Shown in pieces: positions 22,712 through 34,989 of a stretch of 64,000 nucleotides of DNA. Made by a program: the position numbers and the translations under genes. This DNA is from Ischnura elegans (taxonomy: Eukaryota > Arthropoda > Insecta > Odonata > Coenagrionidae), in the NCBI RefSeq assembly GCF_921293095.1, contig NC_060252.1, forward strand, positions 81,984,866-82,048,865. The letters run 5' to 3'. Under the pieces are notes generated by a model. It did no database searches. It saw only the letters and a list, made by a program, of their open reading frames with translations, and was not told the DNA's origin. Positions within the stretch are counted from its first letter, which is position 1. The number at the start of each line of letters is the position of its first letter.

Positions 22712-23275
22712 GAATTTCCACCACTTCGAACCTCATGTCATACAAGATATTCATGGCTTTAGCCCACAAAAATTCAAATCCTCCTTTTTAGTGTATTTAC
22801 CTTGTTTTAACTCAACTACTTACTTGAAATTGGGCACTTTCCCGTAGTTATTTATTATTAATTCCTCCAAGTGCGACATAAGCGCGTTCCCTCCTTACTC
22901 GCCCACCACTCTTCCCACGCGAGTCAACACTTCCGTCTACGATATCTTTTGTATAGCGTCTCGAGCAGAAAAAAAACATGACATAAGTCTCATCTCGTCT
23001 TACTGTATTTCAAAAACACGGAAACTTTTTAAATTCCTTTCTTTCACTGACATTAGCTTTTAGATTCCGTTTCTCCTCTCACTTTCTCCCAAAATTCACC
23101 TCAGCGGTTCATGGCCGGAGTTTTTTTTTTTTTGGGGGGGAGGAAAGAGGTAGAGGGAGGAAAGGATCCTGGCCTCCTAACTTAAATGGTAATATGCCCG
23201 ATAATAGTACAAAACTTATACATTCAAGTACAATGACGACAAAAACATCAAAATTTAAATAAATTTCAGTCTAAT
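22712..23275. other. No feature recognised
   Basis: AT-rich sequence with a T12-G7 run near 23118-23136. No gene is visible. Confidence 0.4.
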
Positions 23276-23510
23276 CAGTGGGGTAGCCAGACATTTTGTT
23301 CCGACGGGTCCAAAACCGGGGGTGATAAAAAAAGGATTCAAAGTAGGTTTTTAACTAATTTGAACACTTTCCATAACGGAAAAAACTTCATTTTTCAAAG
23401 AAATCTTTTTTAAATTCACGATTTTTCATTATTATTTTTTTTAATGAGGTAAAGTAATTATGATTTTATATTTCGGGGTGGTCCGGACCCCATCCTTCAC
23501 TACGCCACTG
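23276..23510 (-). mobile_element. hAT-type MITE, CAGTGGCG family, inverted
   Basis: The 235-bp element runs from CAGTGGGGTAGCCAG to CACTACGCCACTG. It is flanked by AGTCTAAT/AATCTTAT (six of eight), consistent with an old insertion. The body is the reverse complement of the 5688-5944 family. Confidence 0.75.
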
Positions 23511-23518
23511 AATCTTAT

Positions 23519-24309
23519 GTGGTAGACATTTAAAATGCTGTTTTTAGAGGCTAATTTTAAAAAAATTCCACGAACACGTAGGGGTTATGGAATACCCTCC
23601 ATTTCGCTGGGGGATGTTCTATAGCAACTAAACCCCCGGCAGGATTGCTGGCTCCCAAGCATAAAACTAAACTTCGCCCATGCTGCAGTCACAGCTGTAG
23701 GTGAAAGATCTTGGGTAAAGGCGTTTATCAATTATATCTTCGGGGCGGCCAAGACCAATTTTAATAAAGGTTAATTAATTTCAGCTGAGGATAACCCATG
23801 ATATTTGATATTTCAAATAATATCTAATTACTACAGTATTCTACTGGTTACAGTTTTAATTGTGTACAACCCATGATATTTCCCAATCTCCGACCCCTCT
23901 CACCCATCCCGCCATACCTGCAGTTCAAATCTTAAACAGCAGTCCTTAGTCTTAAGTCCGCAGACTAAGATGCCCGCTGAGGATGAATTTCCAAGGGAAA
24001 ATTTCTGAGTGGGGATAACAAAAAAATGCCGCAAATTTGATATTTAAAATAATAATTATTGCAGTACTCTACTTGTTGCAGTACGTTTACAGCGAGAAAT
24101 TTTCGCATTATGCTAGCCTGTTCTTCTATATTGGACTTCCATTTTCAATTCGAAGTAAGACCTACTTCCTCCTTCCATTCCATCTATGAATCTTAGAGAG
24201 AGGTCCTTCATATCGGATGATGACATTATCTCAGGCCGGTAGTGACGGTGATGAGGTCAAACGAAATGGTCAAGGTCGGAGTTGAAAAAGCTTGGATCGA
24301 AACTCAAAG
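23519..24309. other. No gene recognised
   Basis: Non-coding sequence. A faint internal similarity (CCCATGATATTTGATATTTC against AATTTGATATTTAAAATAAT, followed by CAGTAYTCTACT in both) suggests an old local duplication. Confidence 0.3.
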
Positions 24310-24317
24310 ATCATGAC

Positions 24318-24745
24318 TAGAGATGCGTGAAAATCGCACTTTCATTTTTATTTTATCGCGCTTTCAATAACAGTTCATTACATTTTGTAGCGTCTATTTT
24401 TTTATTTTCATAATGAGGTAGACGACGATAAAATGTAGTGAAACTCAGTTATAGGACAAAATACAGAATATTTAAAATAATTGTGTTGTAGAACAATAAT
24501 AAAGTAAGGAATAAGACATATAGTGGCGGAGGTGTAGTTTGCCCGCGCCCACTTGTAGTTCGCGGCCACGCAGAGTCCCAGCCAACTAGCAGCTGGCTAG
24601 TCGCGCGGTGAGTGTAGGCGGAGCATTTCAACTGCGCTCGGCACAAAATGTACGAAGTTTGCCGTCGAAAAGGCAAATTTGCGTAAAAATATCATAAAAT
24701 TCCAGTCATCGCATCTATATCGCATTTGCGATTTTCACGCATCTA
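24318..24745. mobile_element. hAT-type MITE with TAGAGATG ends
   Basis: The 428-bp element runs from TAGAGATGCGTGAAAATCGC to GCGATTTTCACGCATCTA. The inverted repeat is about 19 bp with a 2-bp gap. It is flanked by a perfect 8-bp repeat ATCATGAC (24310-24317 and 24746-24753). A terminus of the form TAGNG and an 8-bp duplication are standard hAT hallmarks. This family is unrelated to the CAGTGGCG one. Confidence 0.85.
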
Positions 24746-25261
24746 ATCATGACTCGATCTCAACTTAGATCGTAGGTATAGAATGAATAGCTGAGGCGGT
24801 AAGGGTATTATGCAAAAATAAGGATTTTTGAAGCGACGTTATATCAATGTTCATTTAGAAGTTTCACGAAGGAAACCGCGAGAAAAGATGACATTCCGTT
24901 GCATGAGTTAAGACTGCTCCATCTTCATCGCAAAGTTTTAAAAAACGATCTGCTCATGATCGAGACCCCATTTCCTATGTGGTCTTTCTGTCAGACCCAA
25001 TTTTACAATTCTATCAGGTAATTCTGTAAGTGGATGGAAAAGTTAAGTAATGACAAAAAGTTATTTCTCATTCAGCCATTTTCTCATAACTTTAAAGTGA
25101 AAAAATCCAAAATTTACCACTTTTCATGAGTTAGTGATGTTGTTAGGTTCTGGTTCATTAATTCATTTAGATAAAGAAGTAGATTTAAACTGTTCATTTT
25201 CATCCTGTTCAGTAAAAAGAGCAATTCTTGATGAACCTTCCCAGCATATTAGCTGAGGACC

Positions 25262-26403
25262 TCAAATCCGGAATCCAGAAACCCAGAACGTTTGAAAATT
25301 CCTCTGCGTAGTGTTTTGACTTGCCACTCCAATCGGCTTCACTTTACGACCATCAAATGATTCTAATATTAATGACGTGGGTTTCAATTCCACCTTCATC
25401 AAATTATCACTTTTATATTGTGTCAGTATTCTGTAAGGCAGAACATTCACTTGAGCACCGGTATCTAGTTTAAATTTGACGTTTACACCATTTAAATTAA
25501 TAATCTCAGACCAGACATTCGAATCATCTGTATACTTAAACTGCCCACAACACTTTCAATTACAAAATCATTAAGATCGCGCTCAACACTTACGTCTTGG
25601 GCAGATAAGTCAACTGATTTTACTTTAGTATTATTATACAATTTTCTATATTTACATGCAATTGCAAAATGATTTTGCTTTCCATAATTATTGCAAATTT
25701 TACCAAATGCTAGACATTCTCCTTTTTTATGCTTATAATTGCACTTTTTACACAAATAGACATCATTTACTACTGTCTTAGGTAAGTACTTATCAGTATG
25801 CCTCACTGAATCCTTCAATGCTTTAGCTCTCGTCCCTTTCCTGCTGACTGCATCCACGGGTTTGGTTCCTTGCAGGGTCTCAGCCTGATGTTTCCCTATC
25901 TCAGCTGCCTCGCAGATCTCGATGCTCTTATCCAGAGATAATTCCGGTATCCGCAGAAGTCTCTCCTGAAGAGCCAAATCATATATTCCGAGAACAATTC
26001 GGTCTCTCAGAACAATGTCAGTCTGATTGCCGTACTCACAGATTTTGACTAACCTTTTCAAGTCAGTGACAAAGAAGTCGAAGGGCTCACCTTCCTGCTG
26101 TTTTGCGCGTGTTAAACAGAAATCATCCAACTACCACGTTCTTTCTAGGATTCGCGTATTTTTTAAAATCATGTAGTACTTTATCGTAATCTGACTTATC
26201 TTCTTCTTCCAGATTTAACGTATTTAAGAGCTCAACTCCGTCCTCACCAATTACATTCAGTAAAATGGCAGTCTTAACTTCCTTCGATTTCGTTTTCAGT
26301 CCAGAAGCTAACATATACATCTCCACGTTCTGCTTAAACTTCCGGAAATTATCACTACATTGCCCGTTAAGACTAACGGATTAGGAGGCCTCACTTGCTG
26401 CAT
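25262..26403 (-). pseudogene. Ty3/gypsy-type retrotransposon gag-protease remnant
   Basis: Reading the minus strand from an ATG at 26403, a gag-like protein starts MQQVRPPNPLVLTGN. After a frame break near 26365 it continues with capsid-like sequence (FKQNVEMYMLASGL), breaks frame again near 26125, and runs to 25492. A zinc-knuckle region is present but damaged: in CNNYGKQNHFAIAC a Tyr stands where the second Cys belongs. After a third frame break comes a retropepsin active site, KLDTGAQVNVLPYRIL (about 25436-25483). Reverse transcriptase, integrase and LTRs are not seen. It is a dead fragment of a common insect gypsy-like lineage. Confidence 0.85.
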
Positions 26404-28970
26404 CCTCGAAACTTTCTTATTCCCTTAACTTTGAACACGCCGTCTGACTACGTACTGTCGAGCACATACCCTAATCGAGCACTACCGGCTATGCCATGTC
26501 ATGTTCTTACGAACTTTTATTCAACTGTGAGCATATGCATACAGGGAGCTGTAGACATCACTTAAAACAACTGATACACACAAAGCACAATGTCATGACA
26601 TCTACTCAGCATTTTCCTGAGACTAAAAAGTAAAAAAAATAATCAAAGAAAACGGTTAAAGAGTGAAGTGATCAAGTTGGAGATACAGGAAAAGTGTTGT
26701 CTATGGTCGCTTTTATGCACTCTGAAAATTCCAAGTTGGTACATGAGTTTTAAGCTAGTAATCCGTCACAATAAAGACCGATTGAGCTCGAGGTATGCGT
26801 CCTCTTAAAAACTAACACAAAATATCAGCGCTGATGTTGGGCCACTACTTGATAGTTTTTGAATGGGCACATTATTTTCGCATAATAAATAGAAGCGGTT
26901 AACTAGGGCTGGCAACTGATAAGCAACGGAGCTGTGGCAAGGCGACGTCACTGAAAATGAGTTCTAAGAGGTGTGTAAGGAGTTGTAGAAGACCGATAGC
27001 TGCTTTGCAAAAGTTAGGCAAGGAAAACAAACCTGTCTAGAGACAAAAGAAAAACCAAAGCTTAAAATATGGGAGTATTCGAAGATAAGATCCTAGCTTA
27101 GGCCGAGAAGTTCATTCCTTTTCCTGGTTGGTTTGTGCAGGCCGAAGCAAGGACAAAAGGTGGGAGCTTAAAAAATGTTAGTCTTATAGTTTACTAGGCT
27201 AATAAAAATATTCACGCACATGGCAGAAAATAATCATCAAGATGGACAGAGAATTTTGAATGGTTTTTGGGATTTTATGTGATTTGGCACGGAAAATGGA
27301 GTAATTCGACACTTGAATAAACAATTGAAGAGGCATCGCACTGGTGTTAGCCATGTGTGAGAGTGTTACTTTATTACCTTTACCGTTATTCAAATCAAGG
27401 CTGCAGTCGTAACGTAGTGGAATATAGAACCACCCACGTAATTTCTGGGAAAATTGAAAATATTGCAATTGCTTTTAGGTGGCTTACCAATGAAAATTTT
27501 CGTTTAAGCAGATTAATAAACAATGTTTAAAAATAATTTATGAAAACCACAAAGTCACTCGTCAACGTATATCTGGCTTCATATGTAATATCACTGACAA
27601 GTATTGCACACCACCAAGTCGCTATGGAAGTTAATGAACCCCCTAAACAACGATGTACAACGACTGCTCCTGCCATACACATAAATGTCCGGATAGGAGG
27701 GGTTCATTATGAGGGATTTCGCATATGATCATTCTCTCTTGAATTTCGATAGGAAGAGGAATTGAGACCGCCCTGACTTTCCCACCGCTACCACGCCAAT
27801 GATCTCAAGCTATTACCATTATTTCATTGAAATAACATTACGAAAACACATGCTCGCAAATGCGGATGAGTTGACCTTTACCATTAAGTTCTTAATGTAC
27901 TATGTGGAACTACCGAAACCGTAAATACATCGTAAGTGATAAGCAACACAAAAACAGCAATCCGATTGAATCTTAACGTACAACTCAACCACCCACTTAA
28001 AAGTGCAGCAAATTATCTCATTTTAATAATAATAATTTTGATGCTTTCAACACTGTCATGGAGATCAGTTAGCGACCGATTTTTGCGTCCTTTAATTGCA
28101 CTGCTATTTTGATGAAAAAATCATATCTCAAATATCTAGATTTTACAAATGCCTATTACTTTCTTTCGATTCTTCCCATCATACTGATACAACCAGTAAA
28201 AAATTACGAAAATTATCATGAAATAGCCCGTTTATCCTATGAATTGTTCTACCGCTAGTAAAATATTTTCGTACTCACGTAAATGGCCATCCGAAGAGTT
28301 TTCATGTTTCTTTCGTAGTCTCCTTCGCACTGTCTTCTTACACCGTAACTGCTGAGGTGATCCTGACGAAGAGGGTTGGTTTGTGTATCAGCTGTCTAAT
28401 CAAGAAATAAGTTGCTTGAAATGACACCAAGGTTCGTGACGATTAGACTAGAGGGGGGTAAGACTTGATGGGAGGCGAGGTAGGGCAGTTACTGAGGCCG
28501 TCGAATTAAGGCAGGCGCGACGTCAAATAGCCATGACTACTGCCCAATTTTACGTCGTGGAGCAGACTGTTACGAGAGGCAATGGAATAATGCAATACTT
28601 GCGTGAAATGATGATAATCTTGCGGATGACGTCTTTAAATGACCTTTGAAGCAGATTTCCCCCCTCCCAAATTGGGATGATTTTTCTAGAAGGTCTATGC
28701 GCGGAAAAGGTTGGAAAAATTGCATCGTGACCCTCGCGTAAGGATACTGTTTTCCGCTAAAGTTATTCCGCGAAGACTTAAAATTAAATTCGTTCTTCCG
28801 CGTAACGAATCAATTTTCTAATCGCACCTAAACGTATTATTAAATTAATAAGCAACATCAAATATTAAAATAAATTGATTTAAATATTTTAAAAGTTATT
28901 TATGTTATGCTGTCCCTTGCTTTTTACTGTTTTTTTTTTTAATTTATCGGAACTATTTATTGTGGTGGCT
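26404..28970. other. No feature recognised
   Basis: About 2.6 kb without a recognisable gene or paired terminal repeats. The 3' end of the gypsy remnant's long terminal repeat or leader might extend into its left side, but no matching LTR was found. Confidence 0.4.
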
Positions 28971-29351
28971 AGTTGTCACGTGACACTCGAAGAGGCCCAC
29001 AATGCTTCTCCTGAAAATCTTTCATCAGTCTGGCGGCAACTCGCATTGAGTTAAGAGGTGAGTACGGGAGTGTTCCCAAAAAGTTAACAGCTTGCATATT
29101 CTACATTCCTCTCCGGTGTTAATGGTGTGTGATTTCGACTTTAGGCATGTGAATATAATTGTTGTAGCGAGTGACTATGGAACCCGTAAAGTAAATTAAT
29201 TTAGCGGAAAATCGTGTTCAACGAAGTGCTGAGAACCAGTGACCCCGTATAGTCTTCAAGATTATCAAGTAATTCTCATATTTTATTCGATGTTTGAGAC
29301 TACGTAATGTGATTGTTATCGATGTGATGATCGTGAATATATTTTTCGGAG
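28971..29351 (+). other. Candidate alternative 5' untranslated exons
   Basis: Two strong plus-strand donors occur close together: AAGAG|GTGAGT (exon end 29057) and CGGAG|GTAAGT (exon end 29351). A TCAGTC initiator-like site lies at 29025-29030. All frames are soon closed, so these would be untranslated leader exons. The likely acceptor is the exon at 30485. This is inference from splice signals only; no downstream coding exon could be assigned. Confidence 0.35.
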
Positions 29352-29934
29352 GTAAGTTTCCATCGTCCGTTTACATGAACCGTTCTCGTTTGCTCAAGTT
29401 TTGGGACTTGCAAAATATTTGCAACGTATGAAATATCCATTTTTGTGTGTGGTGAATTCCTCTCGCCTCTCAAATTTTAAATTCATTATTTCTCGGCTAG
29501 CGTGAACCAAGGTCGTAAGGTGTGCTCCAGAAATTTTTTGACCGGGGTTGCAATGTAAGCTTTTGAATTGGCGATTCTCGGGACTGTACATTGCTCTATA
29601 CCGTCATAATCAGTTGGTACTGACGTTGTCTTTTTAAGTTTTCACCGGTGTATTATATTGGTTGCGTCAAAAATTGCTAATCAAAATATTCCATAACTAT
29701 GCAGTGATGTGAATCACTAACTGTAACATATCTTTTGTCAATCTTCATTGGTATATTCCACCTTGCAGCCACCTATTCCACGGATTGGTCTAGGAAATGA
29801 GTACATTAATACATAATATGAAACGCTTCTTTGTAACCGAGGTTGGGCCATAATTCTGAGGGAGTTGGAAATTATAATTAGAAATTAGACAAAAAGAAGT
29901 TAGAAATTCTTTCCCTGTAAGATTGGTTCCACCT

Positions 29935-30275
29935 GAACGGTTAAATTTACCGGAGCTGTAACGACGTCATCAAATCGTGAAATGTGGGCGTTACTTTCGC
30001 GTGTTTTTTATTTTAAACGGAGAATGGCTGAGTTATGAAGATTATTTTTCCTCGTAACTTAATTATCTTCGGACTTTCCTCGTAACTAATACAATGTCCC
30101 CACTTCCATCTACCGAATACGTATAATGAATTGCGGTTTCGGGTCTGAAAAATCTACCCTACTGTGGCATTTTGCCTCCTAAACACTGCAGCGAAATACA
30201 TAGTAGATTGGGTGACTACTAGTAGCGCTTGGTTCACTATTAGGCACGAAATTTTTGAAAATTTTCAGTCGGGAG
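29935..30275. repeat. Dispersed direct repeat, copy 1
   Basis: The segment recurs at 31765-32085 in the same orientation. Shared landmarks are GAGAATGGCTGA, TTTTTCCTCGTAACTT, ATAATGAATTGCGGTTTC and TTTGGTTCACT. No coding potential. Family unknown. Confidence 0.6.
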
Positions 30276-30484
30276 GGATCGAATTCCAATAACTTTCTTT
30301 AATTCCGTTTATTTCTATTTGAAAAATTTATCAATATGGCTCACTCAGATATTCTCGCATATTTTAATCCTCTTTCTAGTGATAATATTTATAGTGTGAC
30401 TAGAGGTTTACAAAGGATAGTAATCGTTTTAATCGATTACTAAGTCGAGGCGAAATTTAATTAGTTATTTTTCTTTCTTTACAG

Positions 30485-30595
30485 CAATGCAAATCCGTTG
30501 TCGCTATCGATTGCGTGAAGTGAAATCAGATTTTGCGGGAAATCCTTACAAGGTCACATGAGGGAGGTGTGCTGATAAAGATATGGTAAGTCACT
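30485..30595 (+). other. Candidate internal untranslated exon
   Basis: It is preceded by an excellent acceptor (TTTTTCTTTCTTTACAG) and followed by an excellent donor (GATATG|GTAAGTCAC). The length is 111 nt. All three frames contain stops, so it would be non-coding, except that it ends exactly in ATG and could supply a start codon just before the intron. It is probably part of the same plus-strand transcript as the donors near 29.06 and 29.35 kb. Confidence 0.45.
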
Positions 30596-31486
30596 CAAAT
30601 TTTCCTTCATTTTAAATTTATATATCCTTGATGGTTCATTCGCTTCCTTTAGCCTTTGCTTCATTTATATTTTGCTTTTACTTCACATTGTCTCAATGCA
30701 CTCGCAAAGTAGAAATATTTAATGACGTAGTGACCATTCATTTGGTGATTCACGGGCATTGTAAACTTTTTCTCGACGTAGATTTCTCTGTCTGCTTTGT
30801 TCCTCCGTGAGGGAGACTCCCAGGAAAAAATATCCAAAATATACTAAAAAATTTTATGCAATGAGGTGGCATTAGGTAGGGTCATGAATCATGAGAACAT
30901 TCAAGAAACCTTTTTAGAATCATGTTTCAATCACCAACGAATGAAACGCATGTTTCAGCTTCACAGTGATAAGTTAATAGTCGTCATGTTAATCCATTGC
31001 GAGACTTTACAGTTTTGTTCACCTTCATTCAGATAAATAGGTTTACTTATAACAATGAATAATCATCATTATAGCTTAATTTGAATGACTTGCGTATTGC
31101 GATTTACTCAGCTTACTTGTCCCCTTTGCCTCCTATGCATCATTCTTACTCCGGTCTATTTCTCAGCTCCATTGATACGTTTTTATTTGAGCTCATACTT
31201 GTTTTTGACACAATAGTTCAGAGACACCAGTTCAGGACTTTCTTTTATCGTCGATTTTGACTATACCAGTGACACATTTTTCCGTTTACAACCCGTCGTC
31301 CACTTATCGAGCAATTCTCGGTGAAAAATCGAAGGTGTCGAGACTTCGGCAGAAAATTTGATATCTCTCGCGTTCGAAGCGAAAGCGAAGCGAAGTTCGT
31401 TGCCGCTTATTTTATTTATTTGTTCCGACGATAACACTTTTATTACTAGAATGAAAACAGTAGAAATATAGTAAAATGCGGATCAG

Positions 31487-31636
31487 CAGTGGCGGATCCA
31501 GAATGGCTAATGGGGGTTGGCCGACCAGCAGTAGTGGGGGTCCGAAAAAAATTACTATTCTATCTAGTGTGAATTGGACACCCAAGGGGGTGTCCTCTGG
31601 TATAGACCCCTAAACCCCCCCATAGATTCGCCACTG
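31487..31636. mobile_element. Short hAT-like MITE with CAGTGGCG ends
   Basis: The 150-bp element runs from CAGTGGCGGATCCAG to TAGATTCGCCACTG. Internal complementary G and C runs (GGGGGTGTCC and others) can fold. The flanks do not give a clear 8-bp duplication. Confidence 0.65.
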
Positions 31637-31764
31637 TGCGTACAATTAAAAAATAACTGCTTACAAAGTAAACACAACAATTATTAGTCTAGGAAGGTTA
31701 GGCTATTGTTATAAGAGAGCAACTAGACCGTTATTTATTTAGAAATGCTTTCCGTCTCTGATCG

Positions 31765-32085
31765 GTTCTGATTTATCAGAGATGTAATGACATCACCAAC
31801 TCATGATATGTGGGCGGTACCTTCTCGTATCTTTTCATTTTAAACTGAGAATGGCTGAATGAAGAAGATCATTTTTCCTCGTAACTTATCTTCCCACTTC
31901 ATCAACCGAATTCTCATAATGAATTGCGGTTTCTTGTCTGAGTAATCGACCCTATTTTGAAATTTTGCCTTCTAAGGGCTGCAGCGGAATACTTAGCGGC
32001 GTGGGTCTCTAGTGTTTGGTTCACTGTTGGGCAGTCCAGGCCCTCCTTTCACTTCGTGATAAAATTTTCAATTTCTCAGTCGGTA
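31765..32085. repeat. Dispersed direct repeat, copy 2
   Basis: Partner of 29935-30275, diverged by substitutions and small indels. Confidence 0.6.
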
Positions 32086-32570
32086 AGCATTAAAGTCAAA
32101 TAACTGTCTTAAGAGTCGTTTATTTTTACTTGCCCAATGCATGATTTTAGCTTGCTTCGACTGACTTGCGCACTACGACCCGGCCTGTTCTCGTATTTCT
32201 CATCATGGCTTAAACTAACTTCCTTGTTATCATACGCATGAGTAGGGTTCCTTTCCCCCAAATTAGATGTGAAAATGCTTAAGACCTCATATCTCTGCTG
32301 CCTAAGGGAATAGGAGGCAATCTATAAGGATATCTGTAAGAAAAAGAAATTCTTGATACTGATATAAATTCATTGATCTAGGACACATCACAAAATACCA
32401 AGTACACTTCTTCCACACTTATGCTAGGATGCACTATAGTTTCCACTCATTATTAGCATGTTTCAATCAATTACAGGTTAACATTGACTAATGATAATGA
32501 CTCGTCATTTTCATTTGTTACAAAATATGATTTATTTTAATTTTTGATTTCTTTTCTCTCGAATATCTGA

Positions 32571-33238
32571 AATAGGGTAGTTTCCTTCATCAAAGAAAAC
32601 AAAAGGCAATAATTGCGATTCGTTACCCACCAATAGTGTATTCATAATATACAAATTATTTCGTTTTATAAATGCCGGTTTAGGCGAATGGCAATGGTCC
32701 ATTTTTATCCTCATTTGAAAAGGGCCAGATTGGCGCCCATGCGATGCCACTCCACGTGACGTCACAGGGACCTAGTTTCTATAGGAGAAGATAGGAGTTA
32801 TACATCGTCTGAGGTTACCAATGCATGCATGAGTCACAGATCTCAGGGAAACATGTCTTAAAAATCACTTATTAAAACTGGCTAAGGTCGGAAAGTTTTC
32901 CTCGTTTGATAAGGTATTAATAATCCTTATTTAAGCCAAGCGCTACCAGGCGGCAGGGCACTAGGCTACCCGCTGGCAGCCTGCGACGTATCAGCGCTAA
33001 GCCTCGCCTCAAGGTCACCTCACCGGGCGGAGGGGGAACCAGAAATACGACGTACGGAGAGATTTCCCATCATTCCTACTTACGCGTCGCGTTTTCGCGC
33101 GCTTGTAAATTTTCACTTTTCATTTAATCGCGAAAAATAGACATTGTCATTTAAAAATCTAAAAGCGTGAAATACGTACTCCAGGAGTAATAACCTTTCG
33201 ATTTAGGCAATAAAAAAATAATAGGAAACCACCCTATT
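32571..33238 (+). mobile_element. AATAGGGT-family MITE, copy 3
   Basis: The 668-bp copy has both ends intact (AATAGGGTAGTTTCC and GGAAACCACCCTATT). It contains the full interior landmark series, including CACGTGACGTCACAGGG and CGTCGCGTTTTCGCGCGC. Confidence 0.85.
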
Positions 33239-33599
33239 ATAGCTATGCCATACCAACCGCAACTAAAATTTCGTTCTTTCAATAAGTGCTCGCATAACTT
33301 TAGTTTTGAAAGACATATCATATGAATGTCGTTTCAAAATCTTAAAGGGGAAGTTCCATGACTTAAGAGATGTTATATGGAATGTTAGCTGAGGTTTGGT
33401 GGTGTGATGAAAGGGGAGACCTTAGAGGTCTGGATTTGGTCCTGTGAAACCAATCAGGAGTTTTCCTGCGGAAACATTTGTGGTGGTAGATCGGTTACTT
33501 TGCGAATTTTTTCCATTGACCTCCCACATAGGGTCTAGACTACGAGCAGACTTTTATGCACAATATGTTAGACGCAGCTTCCCCCTTTTACTTCTTCTC

Positions 33600-33850
33600 A
33601 GTAACTACTCTTCTACATCTGTATACTACGCAGCAAGCCGCGTCAATAAGCGTGTGGCAGGGGGTGTTAGGACACCAGCCGTTAACGAATAAAAAGGAAA
33701 GGCTGTAACGAAGTTCTACCCAGAATTTTTCTAATTCTTTTATCGTGCGGGAGGAAAAAATTCAATTATTCATCCATTCGAAAAAATATCTTTTATTATC
33801 GTTTCTGAGGGACCTGGAAATATAGTGTTGTTCTAATATGACTTTTCTCC
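33600..33850 (-). pseudogene. LINE 3'-end fragment
   Basis: Minus-strand translation resembles the C-terminus of a jockey/CR1-type polymerase (ISRSLRNDNKRYFFEW, then SSRTIKELEKFW). It is followed by the untranslated block CACCCCCTGCCACACGC, seen again in 43770-44420. It is heavily decayed and 5'-truncated. Confidence 0.5.
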
Positions 33851-34472
33851 GAGTCTTCCTCTTCTTGTCGTAACTGTTTTCCAAAGCGGAAAAATGTCAA
33901 GCGAATTATGCCTGCTATCTGTGGCCTGTCGCAACTAGACATTTAATTTAATTTTGAAGCCCATTGTACAATAGTGAGTCGATTATTCAGTCATCTTTTT
34001 CTCCTAGGGTTTTATTCATACCTGTCGCTATATTAATGCAAGCGTATAAAACCCAAATTTAATAAAACGTGTTTATCGTTTTAAGTTTCCCGTTGATTTT
34101 AACCACTGGCTTTGACTTGCAATGGTGAAATGCCTACCTTTTATTTTTATCATCAGTCTTTCATAATAGTTACATGTATTTCTCCTTAAACAATTTATAA
34201 AGTTAAATATCATACATGAATAAATAATTTTGGAGCTATTGTTGACCTCGGAGTCTATTGTCTGTTGGAGGGAACACTTTCAAAAATACAATCGTAATTA
34301 TGTGCATACTGCTGCGAAACAATAAATGCCTTCCAGATGAACTTTTGATGCATTACACAATATATATGAACTAAAAATGGAATTAACAATAAAAAAGGAA
34401 TATGATTTGAAAATACTTCTATTAGATATCCCCTATAATATTTTTTAGTATACAGCCAGGTTCACTTGCTTA
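33851..34472. other. No feature recognised
   Basis: AT-rich intergenic sequence without identifiable elements. Confidence 0.4.
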
Positions 34473-34480
34473 AGGATGGT

Positions 34481-34684
34481 CAGGGGCGGATCCAGATTTT
34501 CTTTCTGGGAGGGGCACAAGCAAGGCCGTTTCCAGGATTTTGTTCAGGGGGGGGGGCACAAGGATACCTCATCATACAAAACGAACGAAATGATAATGGG
34601 ACCGTATTAAAAATCTGGCATATTTTTAAGGGTCTGGGGGGGGAGGGGCACGTGCCCCCGTGCCCTCCCCTGGATCTGCCTATG
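34481..34684 (+). mobile_element. hAT-type MITE, GGGGCGGATCCAG family
   Basis: The 204-bp element runs from CAGGGGCGGATCCAG to CTGGATCTGCCTATG. It is flanked by a perfect 8-bp repeat AGGATGGT (34473-34480 and 34685-34692). The body is the reverse complement of 8836-9038. The open frame across it is not a gene. Confidence 0.85.
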
Positions 34685-34989
34685 AGGATGGTATATATGT
34701 TGTTACTCTCGTTGTCGTATACATGTTGTTACTCTTTGATTGTTTTTCGCAAACTAATGCAAATTTTTGGTCCCAAGAAAAGAAAGCTGCCTGTAAAAAA
34801 ATAATATTTGGTTTGGGCTATACATATGAAGTATTTGTTCGTAGATAGTATTATTGGGGCTTATCCAAGACTTTTTGACTACCTCCACCACCACGAAGGT
34901 AGAAAACCTTAGCACCTAATAGATTTATCAGTGTCTCAGGGTTAGTAGGTACCTGCAGTTAAACAATTATAGGAAAAGAGAGTGAAAGG

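Noticed and set aside
23110..23140. T12-G7 homopolymer junction
   Set aside because: Simple low-complexity sequence, possibly a sequencing-difficult site. No feature can be attached to it.
34466..34804. 112-codon plus-strand open frame
   Set aside because: It spans the hAT-type MITE at 34481-34684 and its flank. The Gly-rich stretch is a translated G run.
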